From: Apis mellifera
Lineage: Eukaryota > Arthropoda > Insecta > Hymenoptera > Apidae
DNA: 64,000 nt
Assembly: GCF_003254395.2 (NCBI RefSeq)
Contig: NC_037649.1
Location: forward strand, 372,001 to 436,000
Direction: 5' to 3'
Part shown: positions 26,397 through 37,910 of the stretch, one piece after another
Layout of the letters: the number at the start of each line of letters is the position of its first letter
How positions within the stretch are numbered: position 1 is the first letter of the stretch
Notes under the pieces: generated by a model
The model's database searches: none
Seen by the model: the letters and a program-made list of their open reading frames with translations, nothing else
Told to the model about the DNA's origin: nothing
Program-made: the position numbers and the translations under genes

Positions 26397-26431
26397 CGCG
26401 CGCGCGTTACACGCGCGCGTGTGTGTGTGTG
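26397..26431. repeat. CG/GT alternating tract with hairpin
   Basis: CG dinucleotides, a TAC spacer, then CG and GT dinucleotides. The segment 26399-26407 pairs perfectly with 26411-26419 around a 3-base loop. Nearly all positions alternate purine and pyrimidine. Confidence 0.93.
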
Positions 26432-26761
26432 AAAGTACGTTGCGTTGATGGACGAGCTCACAGGTGTTGGCCCTGGTGCTCAAGTCTCGTTCGATTAATC
26501 GATCGAACCGCCTAGAAATAACCATGGTTGCGAGGATGGTGGACGACGGTGACGGCTATCAGCGTCCTCCTTCTTTTTTATATTTATTTAGCTACTCGAG
26601 CTGTCTGCAACTCTTTTATCCCCGCGATATAATGCAGTACACGTTAACGAGATACTTGTTTTTTCCATTCCATTTGATAAAAACCAAACCTTCTTTTCTT
26701 TCCCTCGCCAAAGGAGCAAAGCGTTCGTCTCAACCCTTTCGCCACATCTCGAATATAACTA

Positions 26762-28035
26762 TTGGATTGGCAACTAAGTAATTGTGGATTTTTTTTAGGA
26801 AATCAAAGACAATTTTTTCATGGAAATAACTTTATTCTGTGTTGCCCATTTTAATCAATGACCTTTTGCCATCTTCCAGGCAGCATCATAATCCCACGTT
26901 CATAAAACTTCTGGTTTTTATTAGCAAAAAACTGAATCAGGTACGATATCATCATCATTATTGAAATTTTTACCATTCAAGGAGTTTTGTAAAGATCGAA
27001 ACAAAAAGTAATCGGATGGTGCAAGGTCAGGACTATATGGTGGATGTGGCAAAACATCCCAATCAAGCTCCAATAATTTTTGCCGAGTGACCAAAGATGT
27101 GTGTGGCCTTGCATTATCACGATGGAATACAACATCTTTTCGATTTGTCAATTCAGGCCGCTTTTCTTCAACTGCATTATTTAATTTGGTTAGTTGTTCA
27201 ATGTAGACAACAGAATTGATCGTTCGGTTGGGTGGTAAGAGTTCAAAATAGACAATTCCTTTGTAATCCCACCAAACTGATAACAAAACCTTCTTTCGAC
27301 GAATACCAACTTTTGATGTTATTTGAGCTGGTTCACGTGGCCTGCTCCACGATCTTTTTCGCTTGATATTGTTGTAAACAACCCATTTTTCATCGCCAGT
27401 TATCACTCGTTTTAAAAATGGATCATTTTCATTACGTTTCTTTAGCAAATCGCAGCTGTTAATGCGTTGCGTTAAATGCTTTTCTTTCAGTTCGTGAGGA
27501 ACTCATCATATCGAGTTTTTGAATATAGCCAAGTTGTTTTAAGTGGTTTTCAATGCATGTATGCGATACATGAAGCTTCTCTGCAATCTCACGAGTTGTA
27601 CTGTGACGATCCGAATCGATTATTGCTTTGATTAGGTCGTCATCAACTTCAACTGGACGACCAGAGCGTTTTTCGTCTTTGAGTGAAAAATCACGAGAAC
27701 GAAATTTGTCAAACCAATTTTGACACTGCCGTTCTTTTAAGGCTTCGTCGCCATAAACAGCGCATAACTCTTTGTGAGCTTGCGATGCGTTTTTCCCTTT
27801 GCGAAAATAAAAAAGCAAAATATAACGATAATGTTCCTTTTGATTTTTCATTTTTCAACGAACGCCAAACGAAAACTACGCAACCGATCAAAAAACTTTT
27901 TTTACTGATTGACAGCTGAATTGCCAACTATCAAACAACAAAATGTGTTTTACATTTGGACTACGCCAGCAAACCTAAAAATTCAACTGAAGCCATCTAT
28001 GAGTGAAATCCGCAATTACTTAGTTGCCAACCCAA
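26762..28035 (-). mobile_element. Mariner element copy B, near full length
   Basis: A 1274-bp copy with TA duplications at 26760-26761 and 28036-28037. Its left end begins TTGGATTGGCAACTAAGTAA and has two substitutions relative to copy A (G to A at base 5 and C to T in the GCGG word). The right end keeps the common form. It keeps the whole 5' region that copies A and D have lost, including the transposase start. The length fits a complete mariner, and only small lesions (one inserted base, a 5-bp deletion and a few bases near the end of the gene) separate it from an open gene. Confidence 0.97.
26832..27851 (-). pseudogene. Mariner transposase, frameshifted (copy B)
   Basis: This is the best preserved transposase in the window. 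The first 130 codons (27851-27459, start MKNQKEHYRY) carry the paired helix-turn-helix DNA-binding region, including SGRPVEVDDDLIKA and the STTREIAEKLHVSH segment. A one-base insertion near 27501-27510 then shifts the frame, just before the region where other copies read WVPHE. The catalytic part continues open in a second frame (27448-26921) with TGDEKW, HRDNARPH and YSPDLAPSD; the last two Asp residues are 34 residues apart, the DD34D signature. A 5-bp deletion near 26941 shifts the frame again and removes the C-terminal tail. The product would be inactive unless the frame shifts were corrected. Confidence 0.95.
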
Positions 28036-31000
28036 TAAAATCGGCGAATCAATTTTTGATCCAACCGATACGAAATGAACCCTTGCTTAATCCTCTCCAC
28101 CCCGTAAAATTCCATCAGAATTCTCTCCTTCCTTCCATCCAGAAGATCTCCTCCTCCCCTTTTGGAGGCACCTTCGCGCCGGGGCGCGAGGATTTGCGGT
28201 TACCACGACAATTGATTTACACGCAGACACGTACCTTGGACACGTGCGCGCGCGCGTATGTACATCCCTTCTCGAAATCATCCCTCCCTTTCTCTCTCTC
28301 TCTCTCTCCTCTTCGTCGATCGCGCATACAATCCGTAATTGTTGTTCCACCCCGTTGCTTTAGCCGAAGATTACAATGCGATCTTTCAGGGAATTGGGAT
28401 TCCCTCCCTTTCTCTCCCTTTTCCTCCCGCGTTGGAGGTGTCGAAACGTCGAAGGGGGGCAGAATCGAGAAACGAATCGAGATCCCGCGATTCGAATTCG
28501 AATCCGATTGGACGAAAGGGGAAGGAAATAATACACGAGATTTGCAAACTGCTCCTCTAATGTAATAAAACGGATACGGGTCTCGAGCGATGGCCGTCGT
28601 CGGTGATTATTTTTTCCTTTCCTTTTTTTTTTTTTTTAATGGGTGTTCGCCGCTTCCACGGGAGATTAGTCGCGTGAGAATAAAGTTTGAAATTGGTATA
28701 AGAGTTTTAGAGGCGGAAGTGATTGAGTTTGAGATTGTTTTTCAAACTTCTCTCTCTCTCCGTCTCTTTTATCCAGCGATTTAAGTATCATTTATTTCTC
28801 GAGTAGATCTCTTTTTTCTAATCATTAGAAAGATTTTCATCGACAACGAGTTTCCCTTAATCGAGCAATTATCAATTATGTTATATAACGTTGATAGAAA
28901 GAATTTCCCCAGAGAGAGAGAGTAATCTATTTTCCTTCTTCCTCGAGTTTTTCTCCTCGTTTTTTCGAAGATCCAAGAAGGAAGGAAAATTTTCAACTTT
29001 CCACGTAGGAAGGCGTTATTTTTTTTTCTTCTTTTTGTTATCGACCGTAGGTAAGACGATTCCCTCTGAAAACTTCTCGACGCGGGGGTTTTCGAGGGGG
29101 AGGCCGCGTGGAACGTTGAGTGACACGCGGCATAACTCGCAATTTGGTAACTGCAGGTGCTCCGGTCACGCTAAACCGCAGTTTAATTACTATACCCGCG
29201 TGAATTGGCTCGCTGGCAGCACTGTCACGCGCAACGCTGTGCAAATTGATCTCGGCAGCCCTCTCTCTATTGACCAGTGTCTCCCCGGTTTCGTCCAAAC
29301 CGGGGCACGCCTTGATCGAAATCCGATCTTGAAAAGACCGAGGATCCGTTTCGTTGGAAATTTGGCGAGGAGAGATCCAGAAGCGGGTTTACGAATAATT
29401 GGCGAACACCATTGTTGGAAGTGTCGAGGAAACGCGCGTGGGGAAAATCTATGGTAAAAAATAAAATTAGGATAATTAGAAACGGACGGGAATGTAAAAT
29501 TTAACGCTGTTAATTAATAACACGCGCACGACTCGAATCTCTCCTTTATTTTTCTCCCTTCCCCCCGTTGTTAATCTTGCATCAAGATTACGTGTAACGT
29601 GTGCAACGTGAAAATTTCACGTTGGGGAAAGTATATATATATATATATATTAATCCTGTCCGAGGATATGAAACGTACGTTTGAAATATGAATATGAGGC
29701 GGGCGCATTCAACGCGGAGATTAATTCGTCGAACCAAATTGTCTCGATAGAGAATGTAAAAATTATCTTGTTCGATCGAATAATTGCACGTAACGTTGAT
29801 TTATCGAGTATGCGAATAATCCGTAAAACGCTTTTTAAGCTTTTCACTTGGGAGAGATGGATTCTCTTAGACAAACGTAACAACGTGTTTTATCACGTAT
29901 TTTCGAAGGTGTGATATTTCTCTAGAGAGAGAGAGAGGAGGAAAGATTTCTTAATTTTACGAAAGAATAGAAATTCTTGTTGGAAAATTGCTTCTGGCAT
30001 TTTTCGATCGTCCGACAGAACCGTCTGCTCGTCATTGACCCAAATATCGATGTCTCGTCACGCGGTTCGAACATGTCATAGACAGAGACGCGAGGACTAA
30101 TCGAGAGAGAGAGAGAGAGGGAGATCCCTCGTGAGATTCTGTGCAGACATTTTTCAATCATCGCGGGTAAGGGAAAGGTTTCGAAAGGTCGTGGAAATCC
30201 GATTTTAAAATTTTTCGACGGGATTCGACGAAACAAAAGCGAGAATATTTTATATATATATATAAATTTAAGTGTACGAGAAAAATTAATTAAAATTCAT
30301 CGGTCGTAAAAAGAAGTAGTGTAGCGTGTTTTAATTTTATTATAATCGTATCCTTATTAAACGTCAACTAACCGGAAACTTTTCCATGCGGAAAATCATA
30401 TCTGAAAATTAAACGAATCGATATTTCGGATAATAATTTGTATTTTACGATCAGATAATATCGTCGCATTGAATAACTAGAGTAATAAGGTGACGATTTT
30501 ATCCCCATCTAAAATCACGTTAAATTATTAAAATCACGGACAGATGGGGGGAATAAAAACGGATGATCGAGCCGATTTTAATGATTGCCTACCGATTTCA
30601 CGGTCGAATGGGTTACTTGTTAATTTATCAAACGTACCTACACACTGATTAATTTATACTCTCTTAAATTCCTTCGATTCGCAAGGAAATATTTAAACAA
30701 TTATCATTCTTCTCTCTATATTCTCTATACAGATACGACTTTGTGCAACGAAATTAAAAAAAGAAAGAAAGAGAGAAAGAAAAAGATCCCTCGATTAATA
30801 AATCGGCCCGTACAAAGCTTTTTAAAGCTTTTCAGAATTTTTAATCATTCCCATTTCCTCTTCGTCCATTTCGATCGAACACACCATTGCCCTCTTTATA
30901 CCGAAACCGAACTCCCTTCTCCCTTCTCCTCCTCTTCGTTTCTGAACGAAGGCTTCGAAGGGAAAGGAGAGGGAAGGAGGGAAGATTGACCCGTTCAAAA

Positions 31001-31426
31001 AGTAAAAACCAAAGGTTGCTCGCGTTGGCGTTGACGATAATTGACCGTTGGAAATAGCTGCAATTGATAACTTAATTATGAAATTCCTGTTTCATCTCGC
31101 CTTCGAAATCCCCCTTTTCCTCGCGCCTGCTGTTGTGGATCTCCCTGGATCTCCGGATTTCGCAGACAGCTCGATCGAGTAGCATTATCGTCTTCGTATC
31201 GACCTTTCACCAAGAGAAATTACTTTGCCCTGTAAGAAATAATACAAAGAAAGGGGAAAGAAGAGTTTCTCTCCTCTATATTGAATATAACCCCTTCTTC
31301 TTCTTCTTCGACTCTGATAATGAACCAAATATTAATTAAAAAAAAAATAAACCCGACGATCACGTACGATTAATCTTTCATTTTCCTTCGTGGATGAAGA
31401 GGTAAATAATTTCCTATTTCTCTTCA

Positions 31427-31449
31427 TCTCTCTCTCTCTCTCTCTCTCT
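31427..31449. repeat. (CT)n microsatellite
   Basis: An uninterrupted CT run, one of many similar 15-25 base CT/GA tracts in the window. Confidence 0.95.
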
Positions 31450-31815
31450 TCTCGTGGAACGAAACCGATCGATCATTTTTCGCGTCGATAGAAAAGCAAT
31501 AAAAAGTTTATACCCGGTAAACGAGCGAATCAAACGATTCGTTTTCGAATCACCTTCCCTCTCCTCTTCCCCTCGGCTCGCCTCGTTATTCGGATAAGTT
31601 TCATGGGAGAAAGTGAAGGAGAGGGGCTGGAGAGGAGGAGGAGGCGGCCGGTTGAAAAGAATCAACATGAAAGGGAGGAGGAGGGGGAAGGGTGGTGGTG
31701 ATCGGTATGGTGGGAACAAGTGCACAGGCGACCGCCAAACTTAGTTAAAAACTTTGCAGTCAGCTTGGTATTCCAACCTCGCTTAGCCGGGCGAACAGAG
31801 GCGAGACGAGATATA

Positions 31816-31866
31816 GGGAGAGGAGAGGAGAGGAGAGGAAAGAAGGAAGGAAGGAAGGAAGGAAGA
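31816..31866. repeat. (GGAGA)n-(GGAA)n purine tract
   Basis: About 50 bases of pure purine on the plus strand, changing from GGAGA-like to GGAA units. Mirror-symmetric purine tracts of this kind can form triplex DNA. Confidence 0.93.
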
Positions 31867-32130
31867 ACTAGATGATACGACGGCTCCTCTTACGCCTCTT
31901 TCTACGACTCGCCTTCTACAATTCCTACGATGCCTTCATTCGGCCGGCGTTGGCGAAACTATTTTCAAGTTTTCCGGGTCCAGTTTGGCCGACGTCGACG
32001 CCAAGCTATCCGCAAGACTGGCAAGAGAGCCTTGTGTCACCAACTTCTCTCTCCTCGTCGATAAGCCCCTCCCCCCATCGACATAGTTGGCGTGTTTGCT
32101 TATTATTACACGCCAAAGAGTATATATATA

Positions 32131-32852
32131 GGGTGTCCCAAAATTAACGTAAGATTTGATCGCATTAAGTTGTTGGCAACCCTTAAAAAAGAACAGTTTG
32201 ACAGTTTGAGAGTTTAGGGTTAGTAAAAATGGAGCGTTATGCGATAATGTGTCTTCATTATCGAACAATATTTTAAAAATAATGAAAGTTTGGCGCAAAA
32301 TAATCCTAAGCGATGAAGCACATTTTCGTGTTGGGGGAACCCACGTGTGATTAGCGAAAAACAAATGTATCCACAACGTATTTGATGCAGATTTTGGGCA
32401 GGAGGCATCATCGAACCATACTTTTTTGAGAATGAGGCTGTTAATAGTGCTCGATATCGCGACACAATAACACAGTTCTTTCTGCCGAAATTGATGATAT
32501 TGATGTGGCTAATAGTTTCAAAACAATTCAATTATTGCACGAGACATTTCCTGGTCGTGTACTCTCTCGTTTAGATCATGTGATTTAACACCATTACATT
32601 TCTTCTTATGGGATTATTCGAAGTCAAAGGTCTATGTCAACAATCCTACAGTTACACGTGCATTATAAGAGGAAATTAAACGCTGCATCAATGAAATTCA
32701 GCCACAATTATGAAGAAAGAATTGATGAAAAATGTGCCCGATTATTCCATAAATAATCCTATTCTATGCACTTTATATTTCGCTTAAAAAATAAATATCT
32801 AAAAACTCTCTTTTATATTTAATTCAAATCTTGCGTTAATTTTGGGACACCC
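32131..32852 (+). mobile_element. Tc1/mariner-like element, heavily deleted
   Basis: A 722-bp element with inverted ends GGGTGTCCCAAAATTAACG, perfect at both sides apart from one T/C difference just inside (ACGT versus ACGC). A TA precedes the left end; the right flank reads TTTATA, so the target duplication is no longer exact. Inside is a decayed transposase on the plus strand. A 113-bp relative containing only the two ends lies at 22230-22342. The ends and the coding motifs fit a Tc1-type family common in ants and bees, but I do not assign a family name. Confidence 0.92.
32229..32755 (+). pseudogene. Decayed Tc1-type transposase
   Basis: The ATG at 32229 starts a frame that soon breaks. 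After a small shift the words EQYFKNNESLA (N-terminal helix-turn-helix region) can be read. They are then joined directly to ILSDEAHF, which holds the first catalytic Asp, so roughly 100 or more codons are missing. Further on come GGIIEPYFFENEA and FFLPKLDDIDV. The segment that should carry the second catalytic Asp is deleted, joining to LLHETFPGR. The third acidic position in the LTPLxFFLW motif is His here. Several stops and frame shifts follow (for example TAA after TRAL and TGA after QPQL). It cannot encode an active protein. Confidence 0.88.
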
Positions 32853-35800
32853 TTTATATAGTACACGAGGCTTCATCGATAAAAATTCGTCGCTTTTTGC
32901 GCAACCCTCGTTGCATTATTCTCTGAAAAATGCGAGTGTCGTTTAGCCAAGTTGCGTAACGGAGTTAGAGAATGGGCTTCCTCCTGTACTAAGCTAAATC
33001 GCGAGGAACAATTCGTTCCGCGATTTACACGCGGGAATCCCGTCCCGTTACGAAGTTTCGGTTACGATTTTCTTCCCGAATGTTATCGTGACCCGCCATT
33101 AATTCCGATCATAAACGGCAAACCGTCACCGGTTTTACGTCGCTCACTCGATTCTCTCGAGTCGGGCGATAAAACTCGAGTCCCGCGATTATACCACCGG
33201 CGGCCGTTAGCATCGTCGTTTTACATCGTCGTCGATGAAACGAATGTTCCATCCAGAGGCTACGAAAAACTCTTCTCCCCCCTTCCTTCTTTCCTCCTCT
33301 CTCCTAGCATTTGGCGAGACGATCGAGAAACGTTCTTCTAGGGAGGAGTTCGACGTTCTCTTCTTATCCTCCGATCGCGACAATTAAGGGGAGAAGTCGA
33401 TCAATCGACAAAGATGACGATCCATTGTCTTCGTTTCCCCAGGCAGGAAAGGTGGTATCGTATTATGCGGCTAATGGAGATGCTAATTCCGTGCTATCGG
33501 CTTGCTTGGAGGCGGTGTTAGTCGGGAGAGGGCTCCTCCGTCTCCGACTCGCTTCGATCTGCCGCAATCGTGCGGAATATCATGAATGCCAGAGTAGTGT
33601 GTCCCGATGAATGGCTCGAGTCGCGGAAGGGGTGATATTACTCTTGCAGGAACGTCCTTCGATCTCGTTAATAATCATGATTAATAAATAGATGAATCCT
33701 CTTTTGTTTTTTTTCTTTATCCTCGAAAGGGTAAGGATTTGTATCAACAACAATACCTCCGTGTATCCATCATCGTCAAGATTTATCCCTTGTAAAGATT
33801 CCTTCTCCAACAAACTCGTAAATATTCCTCTCTAAACAAGGAAAGTTTCCAATATGTGCGAACGATGCATTCCCTCCTGCAACAGAGTTAAAGAGGGTAC
33901 ATTAAGGTTTAACGTTCAACAACTGTTGATGGGAACAATTTCGATGAGAAGAAGAAAAAAAGAAACGAGATAGACAGGTTTGTCACGTTGATCGATTAAA
34001 AATGGAGAATTTTTGGAGGGGAGGGAAAAAGGAAGAAATCATTCGCCATTTTGATCGTCGTGGGAATAATGCATAAATCCGTACGGATCGCAGGCACATT
34101 TTTTCCCCTTTTCCCCGGGGCCATTCTTCCTTCCTTTCTTTTCCAAGCGTCTCGTCGAAAGCGTTGGAGAATCGGGAAGCGTTGCAGCCTTAAATTAATG
34201 ATCTTGAAAGCCTAAAGCGTCGCTAGACACCCTGGAACAGGAGAATGCACTCAAGGGGTGACCGCTAGCTCCTAAGTCTCTTAGACCATGGTCTGCTCCC
34301 ACCGAAGCTTCGCTCAGGCCCCTGCCCCTCCCTCTCCCTCTCCCCAGACACCCTCGAAATGTTAGTAAACTAAATATCTTATTAACCCCTTAAGCCGCCA
34401 CGAGTTAGGCCTCGTCTCCTACAACTTTTCTCCAACAAGCTGAGGGTTTTATCGGCCACGTCTTATCGTTAAAATTTCCATCTTTTAATTTTCCTTCCTA
34501 ACGTAATTGGTGATTATTCCGAAAATGAAGGGTATTCGATTATTATCGCGAACTCTAGTTATTGCAATTGTCGGAGCGAAAGAAACGAGTTTGTTGTTTT
34601 TCTTTCTTCGGCCTTCGTCTCTTTTATCACCGGTTAAAACGGCAATTTCTAGATTACGGGAGGAGGAGGCCAGTCGGCGGAAGTTAAACCAAAACTTTCG
34701 GCTCGGTGCCGCGAAACGAGCAGAAATGTACATTAAAGCAGCAGTACTTAAAACATAACCGACTATTTCATTAGCACCTTGTCTCTTAGGTACCGGCTAC
34801 TTAAAACCGTGCTTTCCCTTCCTCCCATTATTCTTCTTCCTCTTCCTCTTGGTGATCCTCCTTCAGTGTTTCGACCAACGAGCGTAAAAATCGCCTATAA
34901 AAGTCTCTCATAATCTTTCTTATATGAATATATAAATAAATTATACAAATCTCGAGCTGATTGTTAAATATATATATATAAAAATCTCTCTTTCAGAGTC
35001 GCGCAGAAATATAATCGAATTATTATATTTTCCATTAAAAAGTGATCACCACTTTTTGATTAAACGTCCCATTTACCGGCACAGATTACCGAATTTTCAT
35101 TTTCGCAACGTGGAAATTACCGAAATCGTTGAATAGACGATATTTGAAAAGAAGAATAACGTTAAGATAATATGAATGTTTGCCGATATCGACGCGGCAA
35201 TATTAATAAACGGATTAAGGGATAATACGTTGGGACACGTTTCAAATTATATTTGAAAATTATATTAAACGAAATGAATATTGAAACGCTACTACTTACG
35301 TTCTACAAATAAATATATATATATATATTCGTATATTTCGAATTTTCAATCAACTTTACAGGAATAAACATCGTTGTTAAATCGAGGAAAAAGCAAGTTT
35401 TCCAGATTCTCGAAACACGAGATTAAGTAATCTTAAGTCATCGTAGCTCGATTAATTATTTGTTTTCGAATTCGGTTAAAGATCCTTCTTAAAGATTTAA
35501 TTATCCCTTGCCAATCAAGACTCGCGGATCGCGAAGTATAAAAGAAACAGAGAAAGAGAAAGCAAGAGAGGAGCATTAAAGGAGGCGGAGAAGAAGGAAG
35601 AGGAAACACGGAGGAGCAACAATCGATACTTTTTCATTATGACTACCCAAGGCAATTACTCCGCGTCATGGCAAAAGTGAGGCACCTAAATGTAATTAGT
35701 TGTCGTCGGCAGGGCGCTTACCTAGGCGGCACCGCGGCCGTTATATACATGGCGCAATTACAATTTAATTTTGTTTCCCGCCCGTTATAAACGAGTGTTG

Positions 35801-36046
35801 TACTCCACGGCCAGCTTCCTCCACAGTCCGGCCAACTTTTACCGATCGTTCCAACCAGATATTTTCGTCCACTTCCATTCCCTCCTTCCGATAATTAATT
35901 ACTCCTTCTAACAAATCTCTTCCACCTCGCTTTATTTCTCTTCGAGAAATCATCCTCCTACTTTGTTCTTAAAATTCTCATTCCTTCAATCAAAGGGTAA
36001 AAAATAAATTTCGAACGAACGAAGAATCCCCTTCCTCCTTCAAACG
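32853..36046. other. Gene-free stretch
   Basis: No supportable gene. A pyrimidine tract ending in CAG near 33441 is followed by an open frame to 33610 with no recognisable domain. About 34800-35560 is AT-rich with almost no open frames. TA and AT tracts occur near 34967-34980 and 35312-35328. Confidence 0.6.
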
Positions 36047-37336
36047 ATGGGTTGGCAACTAAGTAATTGCGGATTTTTTTTAGAAAATCAAAGACAATTT
36101 TTTCATGGAACTAAATAACTTTATTCTGTCATGTGTTGCCCATTTTGATCAATCACCTTTTGCCATCTTTCAGGCAGCATCATAATTCCACGTTCATAAA
36201 ACTTCTGGTTTTTATTAGCAAAAAACTGAATCAGCTACGATTCGATATCATCATCGTTATTGAAATTTTTACCATTCAAGGAGTTTTGTAAAGATCGAAA
36301 CAAAAAGTAATCGGATGGTGCAAGGTCAGGACTATATGGTGGATGTGACAAAACATCCCAACCAAGCTCCAATAATTTTTGCCGAGTGACCAAAGATGTG
36401 TGTGGCCTTGCATTGTCACGATGGAATACAACATCTTTTCAATTTGTCAATTCGGGCCGCTTTTCTTCAACCGCATTGTTTAATTTCGTTAGTTGTTCGA
36501 TGTAGACAACAGAATTGATCGTTCGGTTGGGTGGTAAGAGTTCAAAATAGACAATTCTTTTGTAATCCCACCAAACTGATAACAAAACCTTCTTTCGACG
36601 AATACCAGCTTTTGATGTTGTTTGAGCTGGTTCACGTGGCCTGCTCCACCATCTTTTCCGCTTGATATCGTTGTAAACAACCCATTTTTTATCGCCAGTT
36701 ATCAGTCGTTTTAAAAATGGATCATTTTCATTATGTTTCTTTAGCAAATCGCAGCTGTTAATGCGTCGCGTTAAATGCTTTTCTTTCGGTTCGTGAGGAA
36801 CCCATGTATCGAGTTTTTGAACATAGCCAAGTTGTTTTAAGTGGTTTTCAATGCATGTATGCGATATATGAAGCTTCTCTGCAATCTCACGAGTTGTACT
36901 GTGACGATCCGAATCGATTATTGCTTTGATTAGGTCGTCATCAACTTCAACTGGACGACCAGAGCGTTGTTTTTCGTCTTTGAGTGAAAAATCACCAGAA
37001 CGAAATTTGTCAAACCAATTTTAACATTGCCGTTCTTTTAAGGCTTCGTCGCCATAAACAGCGCATAACTTTTTGTGAGCTTGCGATGCGTTTTTCCCTT
37101 TGCGGAAATAAAAAAGCAAAATATGACGATAATGTTCTTTTTGATTTTCCATTTTTCAACGAACGCCAAACGAAAACTACGCAACCGATCAAAAAACTTT
37201 TTTTACTGATTGACAACTGAATTGTCAACTATCAAATGACAAAATGTGTTTTACATTTGGACTATGCCAGCAAACCTAAAAATTCAACTGAAGCCATCTA
37301 TGAGTGAAATCCGCAATTACTTAGTTGCCAACCCAA
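36047..37336 (-). mobile_element. Mariner element copy C, near full length
   Basis: A 1290-bp copy of the same family as A, B and D. The right end is intact and followed by TA at 37337-37338. At the left end the first base of the repeat and the target TA have changed (CGATGGGTTGGC in place of TATTGGGTTGGC). It retains the full 5' region and gene start, so it serves as the local reference for the deletion shared by A and D. Confidence 0.96.
36121..37152 (-). pseudogene. Mariner transposase with stops (copy C)
   Basis: The gene starts with ATG at 37152-37150 (MENQKEHYRH) and keeps its ancestral TAA at 36121-36123, so its length is that of a complete mariner transposase of about 345 codons. Damage is mostly by point change: a stop follows ERQC where copy B reads Gln, three bases are inserted before SGRPVEVDD, TGDEKW reads TGDKKW, and a stop follows PELTN where the other copies read Arg. 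A TAG at 36235-36237 after DDDIES is shared with copies A and D. The catalytic second and third Asp regions are still recognisable. No gross deletion is present. Confidence 0.94.
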
Positions 37337-37870
37337 TAATAAATAAACAATATACACGATTTACCCCTAATCTGATCAAATATTAATAATCAAGAGTTAA
37401 TAAAAATATATCTCCACCCCCTCGAAACGTGGCTAATGCGATTATATAAAAATTAATTCGCCGATTAATCATGAAAGGAGAGGGGAGGGGAGGGAGTCGT
37501 GGTCAAAGCAGGCGGCGATAAAGCGACATTAACGTTTATCGTTATTACCGGCGAGGCCGTAAGTCACGAGGAGAAAGAGAAAGGGAAGGGGGCGAGAGTG
37601 GACCGCTCTTTTTACGAGGAGAAACGAGGGTGGTTTAAAGGTGGTATCGAGAAAATGGTACGGGCACGCCGGAAACAGAAAAATAGGAAGAGGTTGGCGG
37701 AGGAGGGTGGATGAAGAAAGAGCGGTCCGGAGAGAAAGCCACTGGAGGAGGGGGTGGTCCGACGGCGCTTGAAAAGCCGCGCTAAAATTCTTCCAAGAGA
37801 GAAATTGTTTTCCGATATTGGATTCGCATTGGACCCGGCCACGTTTTGCGGCAGTGCATCTCAAATGAAG

Positions 37871-37910
37871 CGAGGAGGACGAGGACGAGGACGAGGAGGA
37901 GGAGGAGGAC
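37871..37910. repeat. (GAGGAC)n / (GGA)n repeat
   Basis: GAGGAC hexamers grade into GGA triplets. On the minus strand this yields a Ser- and Leu-rich frame, which is repeat-derived. Confidence 0.92.

Larger units (their letters stand above)
22343..26759. other. Gene-free stretch
   Basis: No supportable gene. The segment contains a CCT-rich tract (about 22590-22630), an A-rich/GGAA tract near 23452-23481, a 12-G run at 24250-24261 and a Z-DNA-prone CG/GT tract at 26397-26431. The open frames at 25543-25941 and 23980-24243 show no domain I recognise and no coding signature. Confidence 0.6.
28038..32130. other. Gene-free stretch
   Basis: No supportable gene. About 29460-30740 is AT-rich with few open frames. 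A 21-bp near-perfect palindrome is at 29604-29624. A weak ratchet-like TAG/GTAAG word follows a T-rich tract at 29016-29050. A purine tract (GGAGA then GGAA) is at 31816-31866. The 188-residue frame at 28891-29457 begins in a Phe-rich repeat and shows no domain. Confidence 0.6.

Noticed and set aside
27909..28565. 218-residue plus-strand frame starting in mariner copy B
   Set aside because: Starts on the non-coding side of the element and runs into unrelated flank; a chance fusion.
33421..33610. Strong acceptor-like tract ending CAG at about 33441, followed by an open frame
   Set aside because: The frame is short, has no recognised domain and no matching donor or partner exon; pyrimidine tracts ending in AG are common here by chance.
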